25,606 nt of DNA from an uncultured Lachnospiraceae bacterium (GTDB taxonomy: Bacteria; Bacillota; Clostridia; Lachnospirales; Lachnospiraceae): positions 1-25,606 of the forward strand of contig CADCPP010000007.1 of NCBI GenBank assembly GCA_902803355.1, given 5' to 3'. The notes under the pieces are model-generated. The model did no database searches. It had not been told where the DNA came from and saw only the letters and a list, made by a program, of their open reading frames with translations. The translations under genes were made by a program, and so were the position numbers. Shown here one piece after another: positions 1-7,872 of this stretch (positions within the stretch are counted from its first letter, which is position 1; the number at the start of each line of letters is the position of its first letter).

Positions 1-1526
1 AAAAGAAAATGGCGGAAGACGGCTGCGATACGCTCGACGGCGCGGAAGCGTTTCGTCTGTACGATACCTACGGCTTCCCGCTTGATCTGACCCGCGAGAT
101 TCTGGAGGAAAAGGGTCTGAAGGTGGATGAAGAGGGCTTTGCGGCGGCCATGCAGAAACAGAAGGAAACGGCCCGCGCTGCCCGCAAAGGCACCAACTAT
201 ATGGGCGCTGACGCGACCGTATACGATCTGCTGGATCCCGCGCTCAGCAGCGAATTCATCGGCTACGACCGTCTGGAAGCGGAAAGCGTGATCACGGCGA
301 TGACCGGAGAGACGGATATCGCCTATGGCCTGGCCGAAGGCGACCGCGGCTGCATCATCTGTGAAAAGACACCGTTTTATGCCACGAGCGGCGGCCAGCA
401 GGCGGATATCGGTGAGATCTGCGGTGAGGATGACGGACTCTTTAAAGTGGAAAATGTGGTCAAGCTGAAGGGCGGCAAGATCGGACACGAGGGCGTGGTC
501 CTTTCCGGCATGTTCCGCTGCGGCGAGAGCGTTTCGCTGCATGTTGACCGGCTGCACCGCGAAGATACGGCCAGAAACCACAGCGCGACCCATCTGCTGC
601 AGAAGGCGCTGCGCATCGTGCTTGGCACGCATGTGGAGCAGGCAGGATCTTACGTGGACGATGAGCGCCTGCGTTTCGACTTCAGCCATTTCGCGCCGCT
701 CAGCGCGGATGAACTGAAACGGGTCGAAGACAGGGTAAACGAAGAGATCTTAAATGCCCTTCCGGTGCATACGGATCTGATGAGCCAGGAAGAAGCCCGG
801 AAGACCGGCGCCATGGCGCTGTTCGGAGAAAAATACGGAGACATCGTCCGCGTGGTCAGCATGGGAGACTTCTCCCGCGAGCTCTGCGGCGGCACGCATG
901 TGGACAATACGGCCCGCATCGGCTGCTTCAAGATCGTCTCCGAAGCCGGCATCGCGGCCGGGACCAGACGCATTGAAGCGCTCACGGGACGCGGCGTGAT
1001 GGCCTATTACAACGCGGTGGAGCAGAAGCTGAATGCTGCGGCGGCACTGGCAAAGACAAGTCCTGACGGTCTGGAACACCGCATCGGCCAGCTGCTGGAA
1101 GAGACCAGAGCCTTAAGCAGCGAAAACGAGAAGCTGAAAGCGAAACTGGCCGGCGCCTCCATGGGCAACATCGCGGACAAGATCCGTGAGGTAAACGGTG
1201 TGAAGCTGATCGCTTCCCGTGCCGAAGGCCTGGATATGAACGGCCTGCGGAACATGGGCGACAAGCTGCGCGATCAGATCGGCGAAGGCGTCGTCGTGCT
1301 GGCTTCTGCGGTAGACGGCAAGGTGAACCTGATGGTCACCGCGACCGAAGGCGCCATTGCCAGGGGCGCGCACGCCGGAAATATCATTAAAGCCATCGCG
1401 GCGGAAGTCGGCGGGGGCGGCGGCGGACGGCCGAACATGGCTCAGGCCGGCGGCAAGAATCCGGCCGGTATCGATCAGGCTCTTGCAAAGGCACAGGAAG
1501 TCCTTGCTGCCATGGTAAAGGCATAA
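1..1526 (+). CDS. alaS: Alanyl-tRNA synthetase, C-terminal part (5' end outside window)
   Basis: This cytoplasmic enzyme charges tRNA-Ala with alanine and edits mischarged Ser/Gly. The reading frame is open from the first bases, so the ATG at 9 is internal and the gene starts upstream; about 508 of a usual ~875 residues are present. In order the sequence shows the end of the catalytic/tRNA-recognition region (DTYGFPLDLTREI, near nt 60-105), the editing domain with its zinc-site HSATHLL (nt 579-599) and CGGTHV (nt 884-901), a short coiled coil (nt ~1085-1160), and the C-Ala domain with a glycine run and RPNMAQAGGKNP (nt ~1408-1465). All expected editing-site residues (two His, Cys, His) are present, so the visible part looks functional. 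No convincing terminator follows, so some readthrough into rpsU is possible. Confidence 0.97.
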   Translation, partial: KKMAEDGCDTLDGAEAFRLYDTYGFPLDLTREILEEKGLKVDEEGFAAAMQKQKETARAARKGTNYMGADATVYDLLDPALSSEFIGYDRLEAESVITAMTGETDIAYGLAEGDRGCIICEKTPFYATSGGQQADIGEICGEDDGLFKVENVVKLKGGKIGHEGVVLSGMFRCGESVSLHVDRLHREDTARNHSATHLLQKALRIVLGTHVEQAGSYVDDERLRFDFSHFAPLSADELKRVEDRVNEEILNALPVHTDLMSQEEARKTGAMALFGEKYGDIVRVVSMGDFSRELCGGTHVDNTARIGCFKIVSEAGIAAGTRRIEALTGRGVMAYYNAVEQKLNAAAALAKTSPDGLEHRIGQLLEETRALSSENEKLKAKLAGASMGNIADKIREVNGVKLIASRAEGLDMNGLRNMGDKLRDQIGEGVVVLASAVDGKVNLMVTATEGAIARGAHAGNIIKAIAAEVGGGGGGRPNMAQAGGKNPAGIDQALAKAQEVLAAMVKA

Positions 1527-1553
1527 AAGCCTGAAAAAAATAAAAAATCCGGC

Positions 1554-1581
1554 TTGACGGCATATCATTTTGTGCTATAAT
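1554..1581 (+). promoter_or_regulatory. Predicted sigma-A promoter of rpsU (extended -10)
   Basis: TTGACG at 1554-1559 and a perfect TATAAT at 1576-1581 are separated by 16 bp. A TG at 1573-1574, one base before the -10 box, makes an extended -10 element. The start of transcription would fall near 1588, leaving a leader of about 59 nt before rpsU. This is one of the best promoter matches in the window and fits strong ribosomal-protein expression. Confidence 0.82.
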
Positions 1582-1587
1582 AGTCGA

Positions 1588-1617
1588 CGGTCGCCAGGCG
1601 GAAAGGCCGAACGACCG
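1588..1617 (+). other. Stem-loop at predicted 5' end of rpsU mRNA
   Basis: CGGTCG (1588-1593) pairs perfectly with CGACCG (1612-1617). An inner GGC/GCC pairing (1597-1599 with 1606-1608) is possible. The hairpin begins at the predicted transcription start, so the mature mRNA would begin with a closed stem. Confidence 0.5.
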
Positions 1618-1646
1618 AAAATCCCAAGGTGAACGGGGGTGAGAAA

Positions 1647-1823
1647 ATGGCAACAGTCATCGTTAAAGAAAACGAAACTCTGGACAGCGCTCTGCGCCGT
1701 TTCAAGCGCGCCTGCGCCAAAGACGGTATCCAGCAGGAGATCCGCAAGCGCGAGCATTATGAAAAGCCCAGCGTTCGCCGCAAGAAGAAATCTGAAGCAG
1801 CAAGAAAGCGCAAATTCAGATAA
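1647..1823 (+). CDS. rpsU: 30S ribosomal protein S21
   Basis: A 58-residue basic protein of the small ribosomal subunit, involved in initiation-complex function. The sequence has the S21 pattern: MATVIVKENETLDSALRRFK, a central helical KREHYEKPSVRR stretch, and a lysine/arginine-rich tail ending RKRKFR. ATG 1647 is chosen because it follows the purine-rich GGGGGTGAG at 1635-1643 and gives the family's standard N-terminus. An in-frame GTG at 1629 would add six atypical residues. The gene is monocistronic, with its own extended -10 promoter upstream and a rho-independent terminator 25 nt after the stop codon. Confidence 0.97.
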   Translation: MATVIVKENETLDSALRRFKRACAKDGIQQEIRKREHYEKPSVRRKKKSEAARKRKFR

Positions 1824-1848
1824 TTCTGGGAGATCATTATCGCGAGAG

Positions 1849-1884
1849 ACAGGACCGGTGCTTCGCGCCCGGTTCTGTTTTTTT
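1849..1884 (+). terminator. Rho-independent terminator of rpsU
   Basis: ACAGGACCGG (1849-1858) pairs with CCGGTTCTGT (1869-1878) with one G-U pair. The 10-nt loop can close further, and a run of seven T follows (1878-1884). It separates rpsU from the phoH promoter 21 nt downstream. Confidence 0.9.
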
Positions 1885-1904
1885 GTAAAATTCCTCTGCC
1901 GGGC

Positions 1905-1933
1905 TTGATATCTCACCGGCTTACGGTTATAAT
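1905..1933 (+). promoter_or_regulatory. Predicted sigma-A promoter of the phoH-ybeY operon
   Basis: TTGATA (1905-1910) and a perfect TATAAT (1928-1933) are spaced by the optimal 17 bp. The predicted start near 1940-1941 gives a leader of about 79 nt before phoH. It sits directly after the rpsU terminator, so this is the start of an independent transcription unit. Confidence 0.82.
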
Positions 1934-1940
1934 AAAAAAG

Positions 1941-2007
1941 ACTATATCTTGGGGCATATTTTGTCCCGCTGCCAGAATATAGTGGCCGGACACGTTTTTC
2001 TTCCGGC
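1941..2007 (+). other. Structured 5' leader of phoH mRNA (two stem-loops)
   Basis: The first hairpin pairs 1941-1952 with 1972-1983: ACTATAT with ATATAGT plus TTGG with CCAG-type pairs, including one mismatch and one wobble. It starts at the predicted +1. The second pairs GCCGGA (1985-1990) with TCCGGC (2002-2007) and ends four bases before the AAGGAG ribosome binding site (2011-2016). Nearly the whole untranslated leader is therefore folded. I do not recognise it as a known riboswitch class. Confidence 0.45.
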
Positions 2008-2019
2008 TGAAAGGAGCAT

Positions 2020-3036
2020 ATGCAAAGCGCGTTTCAGTTTCACAGCGCAGGCGAAGCCTCGGCGATCCTCGGTCCTCAGGATATCTGGGCTAAGCGTATA
2101 GAAGAAGCCTTTTCCGTTGAGCTGCATCTTCGGGGAGACGGCGTGGAATTATCCGGTGAAGAAAACGGCAAGGCAATGGCCTTTTCCGTCCTGAAGGCGG
2201 CTGCCCAGCTGTACAAGCAGGGAGAAGAGATCACAGACGGCCTTCTGGAACGGCTGATCGAAGAGACGAAGGAAGGCTCGCTGGATCATCTCTTTAAAGC
2301 CATGGACAGCGCCGTGACGATGAACTATAAGGGCCTGCCCATCAAGTGCAAGACCTTCGGTCAGCAGAATTATGTGAAGATGCTGCAGGAAAAGACCGTA
2401 ACGGTATGCATCGGCCCTGCAGGAACAGGAAAGACGTATCTGGCGGTCGCGCAGGCAGCTCAGGAACTGAAGGACGGGATCATTGAACGCATCATCATGT
2501 CCCGGCCGGCTATCGAAGCAGGAGAGGAACGCCTCGGCTTTCTGCCGGGCGATCTGGCGCAGAAGGTCGATCCCTATCTGCGGCCGCTTTATGATGCCCT
2601 AAATGACGTCTTCGGTCCGGAACGTGCCGAAAAGATGCGGGAGAGCGGCACGGTGGAAGTGGCGCCGCTTGCCTATATGCGCGGCAGAACGCTGAACCAT
2701 GCCCGCATCATTATCGATGAAGGGCAGAATGCCTCTCTCAGCACACTGAAAATGGCGCTGACCCGTCTGGGAGAAGATTCCCGCATGGTCCTGACCGGCG
2801 ATGTGACGCAGATCGACCTGCCCCGCGTCTCGGATTCCGGGCTGGAAAAGGCTGCCGAGATCCTGAAAACGGTAGACGGGGTAGGCATCATGCGGCTGTC
2901 CAACCGCGATGTGGTCCGCAACAAGATCGTCAAAGATATCGTGAAGGCCTTTGAAAAGCACGATGCCGAACGCGCGGCAGCCGATCAGGCAAGACGCGCC
3001 CGCATGGAGGCACGCGGAGAAAAGAGGAAAGTATGA
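2020..3036 (+). CDS. phoH: PhoH-like ATPase
   Basis: A cytoplasmic P-loop ATPase of the PhoH family, linked in bacteria to RNA metabolism and very often encoded beside ybeY. The 338-residue protein has an N-terminal region of about 100 residues (KH-like in the family), Walker A GPAGTGKT at 132-139, Walker B IIIDEGQN at 230-237, and the sensor segment LTGDVTQIDLPR. The family signature is normally DEAQN; here it is DEGQN. The usual DVVRH near the C-terminus reads DVVRN, so the protein is somewhat divergent. The tail is highly charged. Start ATG 2020 follows AAGGAG with only 3 nt spacing. Its last codons overlap ybeY by 4 nt (ATGA), indicating translational coupling. It is transcribed from the TTGATA-17-TATAAT promoter upstream. 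Confidence 0.92.
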   Translation: MQSAFQFHSAGEASAILGPQDIWAKRIEEAFSVELHLRGDGVELSGEENGKAMAFSVLKAAAQLYKQGEEITDGLLERLIEETKEGSLDHLFKAMDSAVTMNYKGLPIKCKTFGQQNYVKMLQEKTVTVCIGPAGTGKTYLAVAQAAQELKDGIIERIIMSRPAIEAGEERLGFLPGDLAQKVDPYLRPLYDALNDVFGPERAEKMRESGTVEVAPLAYMRGRTLNHARIIIDEGQNASLSTLKMALTRLGEDSRMVLTGDVTQIDLPRVSDSGLEKAAEILKTVDGVGIMRLSNRDVVRNKIVKDIVKAFEKHDAERAAADQARRARMEARGEKRKV

Positions 3037-3530
3037 CGATCCCCGTAGAACGCGAGACAACGATCCGCCTTGCTTTTGATGAAGAAGCCGTTATCAGGAA
3101 GGTCGTTCTGGCTGCACTGGAGGCGGAGCAGTTTCCCTATGAGGCAGAAGTGGATGTGCTTCTGACCGATAACGAAGCGATCCGCGAGATCAACCGTGAC
3201 GAACGCGGGATCGACGCGCCGACAGATGTGCTGAGCTTTCCCGCGGTGGATTATCCTGCGCCGGGTGATTTTTCCCTCCTGGACGATGATCCCACGCTGT
3301 TTCATCCGGAGAGCGGCGAGCTGATCCTGGGAGACATGGTCATCTCTCTGGAAAAAGTGATCGCGCAGGCGGCCGAATACGGCCACAGTGAGGAACGCGA
3401 ACTGGCGTTTTTGACCGCGCACAGCATGTTCCATCTGATGGGCTATGACCATGAAGATGAGGAAGGACGCGCTGTGATGGAAGAGAAGCAGGAAGCCGTA
3501 CTGCAGAAGCTCGGCATTACGCGTGGGTGA
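3033..3530 (+). CDS. ybeY: Endoribonuclease YbeY (rRNA maturation factor)
   Basis: A single-strand endoribonuclease that matures the 16S rRNA 3' end and takes part in ribosome quality control in the cytoplasm. The 165-residue protein carries the zinc-binding motif H-x3-H-x5-H as H130, H134 and H140 within HSMFHLMGYDH, and the family segment TDVLSFPA near residues 63-70. The length is typical. The start ATG overlaps the phoH stop (ATGA at 3033-3036) and is preceded by AGAGGAAAG, so it is probably translated by coupling to phoH. The phoH-ybeY pair is the conserved arrangement in Firmicutes. The gene end abuts the flippase gene. Confidence 0.96.
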   Translation: MTIPVERETTIRLAFDEEAVIRKVVLAALEAEQFPYEAEVDVLLTDNEAIREINRDERGIDAPTDVLSFPAVDYPAPGDFSLLDDDPTLFHPESGELILGDMVISLEKVIAQAAEYGHSEERELAFLTAHSMFHLMGYDHEDEEGRAVMEEKQEAVLQKLGITRG

Positions 3531-3531
3531 T

Positions 3532-5160
3532 ATGGCAGAGAACAAAAAGAATAATTTCATTATACAGGGAAGCATCCTGGCGATCGCCGGAATCATCAGC
3601 AGGATCATCGGCATGCTGTTCCGTATCCCCATGCTTGCCATTATCGGCGAAGACGGGATGGGCGTCTACAGCACGGCGTACAGCATCTACAACATCCTGC
3701 TCATGATCTCTTCCTACAGTCTGCCGCAGGCGGTCTCGAAGCTGATCTCCGTGAAGAACGCGCAGGGGCAGTACCGGAACGTACGCCAGACGTTTATCCT
3801 GAGCCTGCTGTTCGGTACGGCGCTTGGTTTTCTTGCTGCGGTCATTATGACAGCAGGCGCCTCATTTTTCGCCGGCACGGTCATGAAGATGCCGGAAGCG
3901 GTCTATGCGATCCGCGCGCTGGCACCGACCGTCTTTATCATGGGCATGCTGGGCGTCATGCGCGGCTTTTTCCAGGGACACGGGACGATGGTCCCTACGG
4001 CGGTCTCTCAGATCCTTGAGCAGATCCTGCATGTGGCGGTCAGTCTGCTGGCCGGATATGCCCTCTTCCAAAAAGGTGTGGCGCAGGATGCGGGCGTGGG
4101 CAACTATTTTGCCTCCGCTTACGGCGCGCAGGGCGCGACGTACGGCGTTCTGGCCGGCGCAGCAGCCGCGCTGCTGTTTATGGTCTTTGTCTATCTGCTT
4201 TACCGGAAGACCCTGATCGCGCGCTGCCGGAGAAACAAGGATGAAGTGCTGGACTCTCCGGTCAGTACCCTGAAGGCCATTGTGATGATCGCGTTCCCGG
4301 TGCTGATCTCTACCGCCCTGTCCAATCTGGGCACGCTTCTGGATCAGACGGTCTACGCGCAGTATACCGCGACGGATTACCGCGCCATATGGGGCGTCTA
4401 TTCCTCCAAATATTCGGTCCTGATCAATGTGCCCATAGCCATTGCGACGGCCATGTCCAGCTCCACCATGCCGACCATCTCCGCGTCGGTTGCGCGGGGC
4501 GATGAAGACGGAGCGCGGGCAAAAGGCAATGCCGCCTTCCGCTTCATCCTGCTGATCGCGGTCCCGGCAAGCGTGGGCCTCGGCGTGTTAGGCAAGCCCT
4601 GCTTTGACCTGCTGTTCCATTCCACGGACAACACCCTGGCCGGTCAGATGATGCTTTACGGCTCCTCCGCCGTACTGACCTACTGCTTTTCCACCCTGTC
4701 TGTCGGTATCCTGCAGGGACACAATGATTTCTGGACGCCGATCTGGAATACGCTTAAGGCGCTGGCGCTGCACCTGCCGCTGCTGGCGTTCAGCCTCTGG
4801 ATCCTGGAGTGGGATATCATCGGTGTGGTCGTGAATCATGTGCTGCTGAGCCTGATGATCTGCCTGCTGAACCTTTATGCCCTGACGAAAAAGCTGAACT
4901 TCAGGATGGATTTTGCCAGGATCATTCCGAAGGTCCTGGCCTGCTCAGGCCTGATGGGGATCATCTGCTGGCTGCTGTATAAGCTGCTGCACGCACACGC
5001 GGGCAATACCGTGAGCCTGCTGCTGACGATCATCGTCGCGGTCGTTTTTTACCTGATCGCGATCTTTGTCAGCGGTGCGATCAGCCGGGAAGATCTGAAC
5101 ACCATGCCGCACGGCGGAAAACTGATCCGCCTTGCGGAGAAACTTCATTTGATGCATTAA
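3532..5160 (+). CDS. SpoVB/YtgP-family lipid or polysaccharide flippase (MurJ-like, MOP superfamily)
   Basis: An integral membrane transporter of about 542 residues with roughly 14 hydrophobic helices, as in the MviN/MATE-like (MOP) flippases that move lipid-linked cell-wall or polysaccharide precursors across the cytoplasmic membrane. Early segments GSILAIAGIISRIIGMLFRIP and the later LRGFFQGHG-like stretch (here VMRGFFQGHGTMVPTAVSQ) resemble Bacillus YtgP/SpoVB proteins of about 540 residues. The exact substrate (lipid II or another undecaprenyl-linked glycan) cannot be read from sequence. ATG 3532 is preferred; GTG 3523 in the same frame is an alternative that overlaps ybeY. Neither has a strong Shine-Dalgarno at ideal spacing, so translation is probably coupled to ybeY, whose stop is one base upstream. 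Confidence 0.85.
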   Translation: MAENKKNNFIIQGSILAIAGIISRIIGMLFRIPMLAIIGEDGMGVYSTAYSIYNILLMISSYSLPQAVSKLISVKNAQGQYRNVRQTFILSLLFGTALGFLAAVIMTAGASFFAGTVMKMPEAVYAIRALAPTVFIMGMLGVMRGFFQGHGTMVPTAVSQILEQILHVAVSLLAGYALFQKGVAQDAGVGNYFASAYGAQGATYGVLAGAAAALLFMVFVYLLYRKTLIARCRRNKDEVLDSPVSTLKAIVMIAFPVLISTALSNLGTLLDQTVYAQYTATDYRAIWGVYSSKYSVLINVPIAIATAMSSSTMPTISASVARGDEDGARAKGNAAFRFILLIAVPASVGLGVLGKPCFDLLFHSTDNTLAGQMMLYGSSAVLTYCFSTLSVGILQGHNDFWTPIWNTLKALALHLPLLAFSLWILEWDIIGVVVNHVLLSLMICLLNLYALTKKLNFRMDFARIIPKVLACSGLMGIICWLLYKLLHAHAGNTVSLLLTIIVAVVFYLIAIFVSGAISREDLNTMPHGGKLIRLAEKLHLMH

Positions 5161-5191
5161 TCATTCGCTCTTGAGCGGGAAGGAAGGACGT

Positions 5192-6415
5192 ATGAAACTG
5201 ATTATTGTGGGCGGCGGAGCCTCCGGTCTTATGGCAGCCATCGCGGCAGCCCGTACCATGAAGCACAGTGAGGATATCACGCTGATCGAAAGCGGAGCAA
5301 AACCCGGAAAGAAGATCCTGAATACCGGCAACGGTCACTGCAACATGACCAACGAAAGGGCGCTTCCCATGGCCTATTTCAGCGATGACGCCAAGCTGCT
5401 GGACGATGTGATGGCCCGCTTTTCTTACCGTGACACCCTGGATTTCTTTAATGAGATCGGCATTCCTGCGATCTCGCGTGACGGTTATTACTACCCGAAG
5501 AACCGTGAAGCCGCGGCAGTCCGCGACGCACTCGTCTCCGAGGTGCAGCGTCTTGGCGTCCGTGTGGTCAGCAACAGCAAGATCATCAAAGCGGAAAAGA
5601 ACCCGGACTGCTTTGTGCTGACGGCAGAAAGCGGCAGAGAATTCCGTGCGGACAGGGTGATCCTGACGACCGGCGGTATGGCGGCTCCCAAGACAGGATC
5701 GGACGGAAGCGGCTATAATCTGGCCATGGATCTGGGCCACAGCATCGAACAGCCGCTGCCCGGCCTGGTGGCGCTGACAGCGGCGGAGTTCTGGGTAAAG
5801 AATCTGGCAGGGGTACGTCTGGAAGGAACGGTAACGCTTGTTGTAGACGGGATCAGACGCAGAAGCCAGCAGGGAGAGATCCAGCTGACGGATTACGGCA
5901 TCTCCGGCATTCCGATCTTCCAGCTGAGCGGCGACGCCGTAGATGCTTTAAGTGCCGGAAAGAAAGTTGCCATCCAGCTGAATTTCTGGGACAACAAGAC
6001 GGAGACCGATATCCTGTTCGCCCTGAAAATGCGCTGCAAAGCCCGTCCCGACTGGGAAAGCGGTGAACTGCTGCGCGGCGTCGTGCCGAACAAATGCATT
6101 CCGACCCTGCTGAATCTGGCGAAGATCGACCTGCATGTTCCCTGCAAAACGATCACAGTCTCCAGCCTGACGAAGCTAGCCAAAAATTTGTCGCAGCTTA
6201 CCTTTACCATCAACGGGGCGAAGGATTTTGAGTCTGCCCAGATCACACGGGGCGGCGTGCCGCTTGCCGAGATCGACCGGAACCTGCAGTCGAAGATCAC
6301 GCCCGGCCTGTACTTTGCGGGTGAGCTCCTGAATGTGGACGGTCCCTGCGGCGGCTACAATCTGCAGTGGGCCTGGACCAGCGGCCACGAAGCCGGCCTT
6401 GCCGCGGCAAAATAA
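5192..6415 (+). CDS. BaiN/RdsA-type flavoprotein (HI0933 family NAD(P)/FAD-dependent oxidoreductase)
   Basis: A 407-residue flavoprotein of the HI0933/BaiN family. The N-terminal dinucleotide-binding motif VGGGASGLMAA sits at residues 6-16. The family hallmark GKKILNTGNGHCNMTN lies at about 39-54, and the C-terminal FAD-contact segment ends GGYNLQWAWTSGHEAG. The length matches the family (about 400-420). Start ATG 5192 follows AGGAAGGA (5181-5188), and the dinucleotide-binding strand begins at once, so the upstream in-frame TTG at 5171 is unlikely. The family includes a proposed bile-acid dehydroxylation reductase, but most members have no established substrate. There is no bai operon here, so no substrate is assigned. 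It is last in the phoH operon, 31 nt after the flippase. Confidence 0.88.
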   Translation: MKLIIVGGGASGLMAAIAAARTMKHSEDITLIESGAKPGKKILNTGNGHCNMTNERALPMAYFSDDAKLLDDVMARFSYRDTLDFFNEIGIPAISRDGYYYPKNREAAAVRDALVSEVQRLGVRVVSNSKIIKAEKNPDCFVLTAESGREFRADRVILTTGGMAAPKTGSDGSGYNLAMDLGHSIEQPLPGLVALTAAEFWVKNLAGVRLEGTVTLVVDGIRRRSQQGEIQLTDYGISGIPIFQLSGDAVDALSAGKKVAIQLNFWDNKTETDILFALKMRCKARPDWESGELLRGVVPNKCIPTLLNLAKIDLHVPCKTITVSSLTKLAKNLSQLTFTINGAKDFESAQITRGGVPLAEIDRNLQSKITPGLYFAGELLNVDGPCGGYNLQWAWTSGHEAGLAAAK

Positions 6416-6418
6416 AAA

Positions 6419-6496
6419 ACTTCCCCTGATACAAATGATATGTCCCCTCCTTACTGCCTGCACAGTAAGGAGGGGACATTGCAATGAAGGGGAAGT
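6419..6496 (-). terminator. Two-tier inverted repeat; terminator of radA (leftward)
   Basis: The outer stem pairs ACTTCCCC (6419-6426) with GGGGAAGT (6489-6496). Nested inside is a separate perfect 17-bp stem, 6440-6456 against 6463-6479, with a 6-nt loop; its core is TGTCCCCTCCTTACT. Read leftward, the outer stem is followed by TTTTTT (6414-6419 region), giving a normal rho-independent terminator just after radA stops at 6500. Read rightward the T run is weak (GCTTTATT), so the structure may terminate the BaiN-like gene less efficiently. The inner hairpin has no T run on either strand. Confidence 0.72.
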
Positions 6497-6499
6497 GCT

Positions 6500-7867
6500 T
6501 TATTCCGCTTTGATGACCTTGATCGCTTCTTCCAGATTTGCGGCTCCGATAAGGCGCATACCTTTTGCGCCGAGATCGGCCCGCAGTGCGCTTTTCGGCA
6601 GGATAGCGGTCGAAAAGCCAAGCCTTGCCGCTTCCTGAACGCGCTCCTTGATCATCGGCACAGCCCGGATCTCTCCCGAAAGGCCGACCTCTCCGAAGAC
6701 GACGGTGCTTGCGTCGATCGGCAGATCCCGGTAGCTGGAGTACATGGCCAGAACAACAGCCAGATCCAGCGAGGGATCGCTGATCCTAAGCCCGCCGGTG
6801 ATATTCACATAGGCATCACAGTCGCCAAGGCTTAAGCCCAGCCGCTTCTCCATCACAGCCAGCAGCAGGGAAACGCGGTTGTAATCGATCCCTGCAGCGG
6901 TCCTGCGCCCCATGCCGTAGGCGGTTCTGGTAAGCAAGGCCTGCACCTCAAGAAGGAGAGGACGGGTGCCTTCCATGACACCGGTGATCACGGAACCGGA
7001 GGCTCCTTCCGGCCGGCCGTTCAGCATGAAAGCGGAGGGATTCGGCACTTCCTTAAGGCCTTCCGCGGTCATTTCAAAGACCCCGATCTCGCCGGTCGCC
7101 CCAAAGCGGTTTTTCACCGCCCGCAGGATCCGGTAGCTGGCGTGGCGGTCGCCTTCGAAGTAGAGGACCGTATCCACCATGTGTTCCAGAAGACGTGGCC
7201 CGGCAACGGTCCCGTCCTTTGTAACGTGACCGACGATGAAGATACTGATCGTCAGACTCTTTGCCAGTGTCAGCAGCAGATTGGTGCATTCCCGGACCTG
7301 AGCGGGGCTGCCGGGCGCAGAGGCCACATCGCCGCGGCTCATGGTCTGGATGGAGTCGATAACGACGGCTTCCGGCTTTTCTTCGCGGAGCAGCTCCGCG
7401 ATGGCGTCCAGATCCGTTTCGCAGAGGAAGCTGATCTCGCCCGTAAAGGCTCCGATGCGGTCCGCCCGCAGCTTCAGCTGTCTGAGGGATTCCTCACCGG
7501 AGATGTAGAGTACCTTGTGCCCTGCCCGTGCAAGATTACGGAAGACCTGAAGCAGGAGCGTGGACTTTCCGATGCCGGGATCGCCGCCGGTCAGAATCAG
7601 GCTGCCGGGCAGGATCCCGCCGCCCAGTACGCGGTCGAGCTCTTCCGAGCCGGTGCCGATACGGTCACCTTCTTCAGAAGCGATCTCCTCCAGACGCCGG
7701 GGAATGGGCCGCGCGCCGGTGCGGGGAGCCCCGGAGGCGGTTTTGGGCGCCTTCGGCGCTTCCACCATACTGTTATAGGCGTGACAGGACGGACACATGC
7801 CGTACCATTTCGCCGATTCGTAGCCGCATTCCTTGCAGAAGAATGCGGTCGCTTTTTCTTTTGCCAT
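6500..7867 (-). CDS. radA: DNA repair protein RadA
   Basis: A RecA-like ATPase that helps branch migration and processing of recombination intermediates in the cytoplasm. The 455-residue protein shows the N-terminal four-cysteine zinc finger (C11, C14, C25, C28), Walker A GGDPGIGKST (94-103), Walker B VVIDSIQ (168-174), the RadA-specific KNRFG motif (252-256), and a C-terminal Lon-protease-like domain. The length and domain order are typical. The start codon lies 5 nt after the clpC stop, with a weak AGGA upstream, so it is the second gene of a clpC-radA operon. This pair is conserved in Firmicutes. The nested hairpin at 6419-6496 ends the transcript. Confidence 0.97.
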   Translation of the reverse strand: MAKEKATAFFCKECGYESAKWYGMCPSCHAYNSMVEAPKAPKTASGAPRTGARPIPRRLEEIASEEGDRIGTGSEELDRVLGGGILPGSLILTGGDPGIGKSTLLLQVFRNLARAGHKVLYISGEESLRQLKLRADRIGAFTGEISFLCETDLDAIAELLREEKPEAVVIDSIQTMSRGDVASAPGSPAQVRECTNLLLTLAKSLTISIFIVGHVTKDGTVAGPRLLEHMVDTVLYFEGDRHASYRILRAVKNRFGATGEIGVFEMTAEGLKEVPNPSAFMLNGRPEGASGSVITGVMEGTRPLLLEVQALLTRTAYGMGRRTAAGIDYNRVSLLLAVMEKRLGLSLGDCDAYVNITGGLRISDPSLDLAVVLAMYSSYRDLPIDASTVVFGEVGLSGEIRAVPMIKERVQEAARLGFSTAILPKSALRADLGAKGMRLIGAANLEEAIKVIKAE

Positions 7868-7872
7868 AATGC

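Noticed and set aside
9..11. ATG at 9 as the start of alaS
   Set aside because: The frame is open upstream to the window edge and the protein lacks the whole N-terminal catalytic core, so this Met is internal to a truncated gene.
1408..1440. GGC-rich run in alaS as a tandem repeat
   Set aside because: It encodes the normal glycine-rich segment of the C-Ala domain.
1527..1560. Possible terminator after alaS
   Set aside because: Only a 4-5 bp stem with an A-rich, not T-rich, tail on this strand; not convincing.
1629..1646. GTG start giving a longer S21
   Set aside because: It adds residues encoded by the Shine-Dalgarno region; ATG 1647 gives the standard S21 N-terminus.
5192..6415. Assignment as a bile-acid dehydroxylation enzyme (BaiN function)
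   Set aside because: The family is broad and no bai genes are present; family membership alone does not support that substrate.
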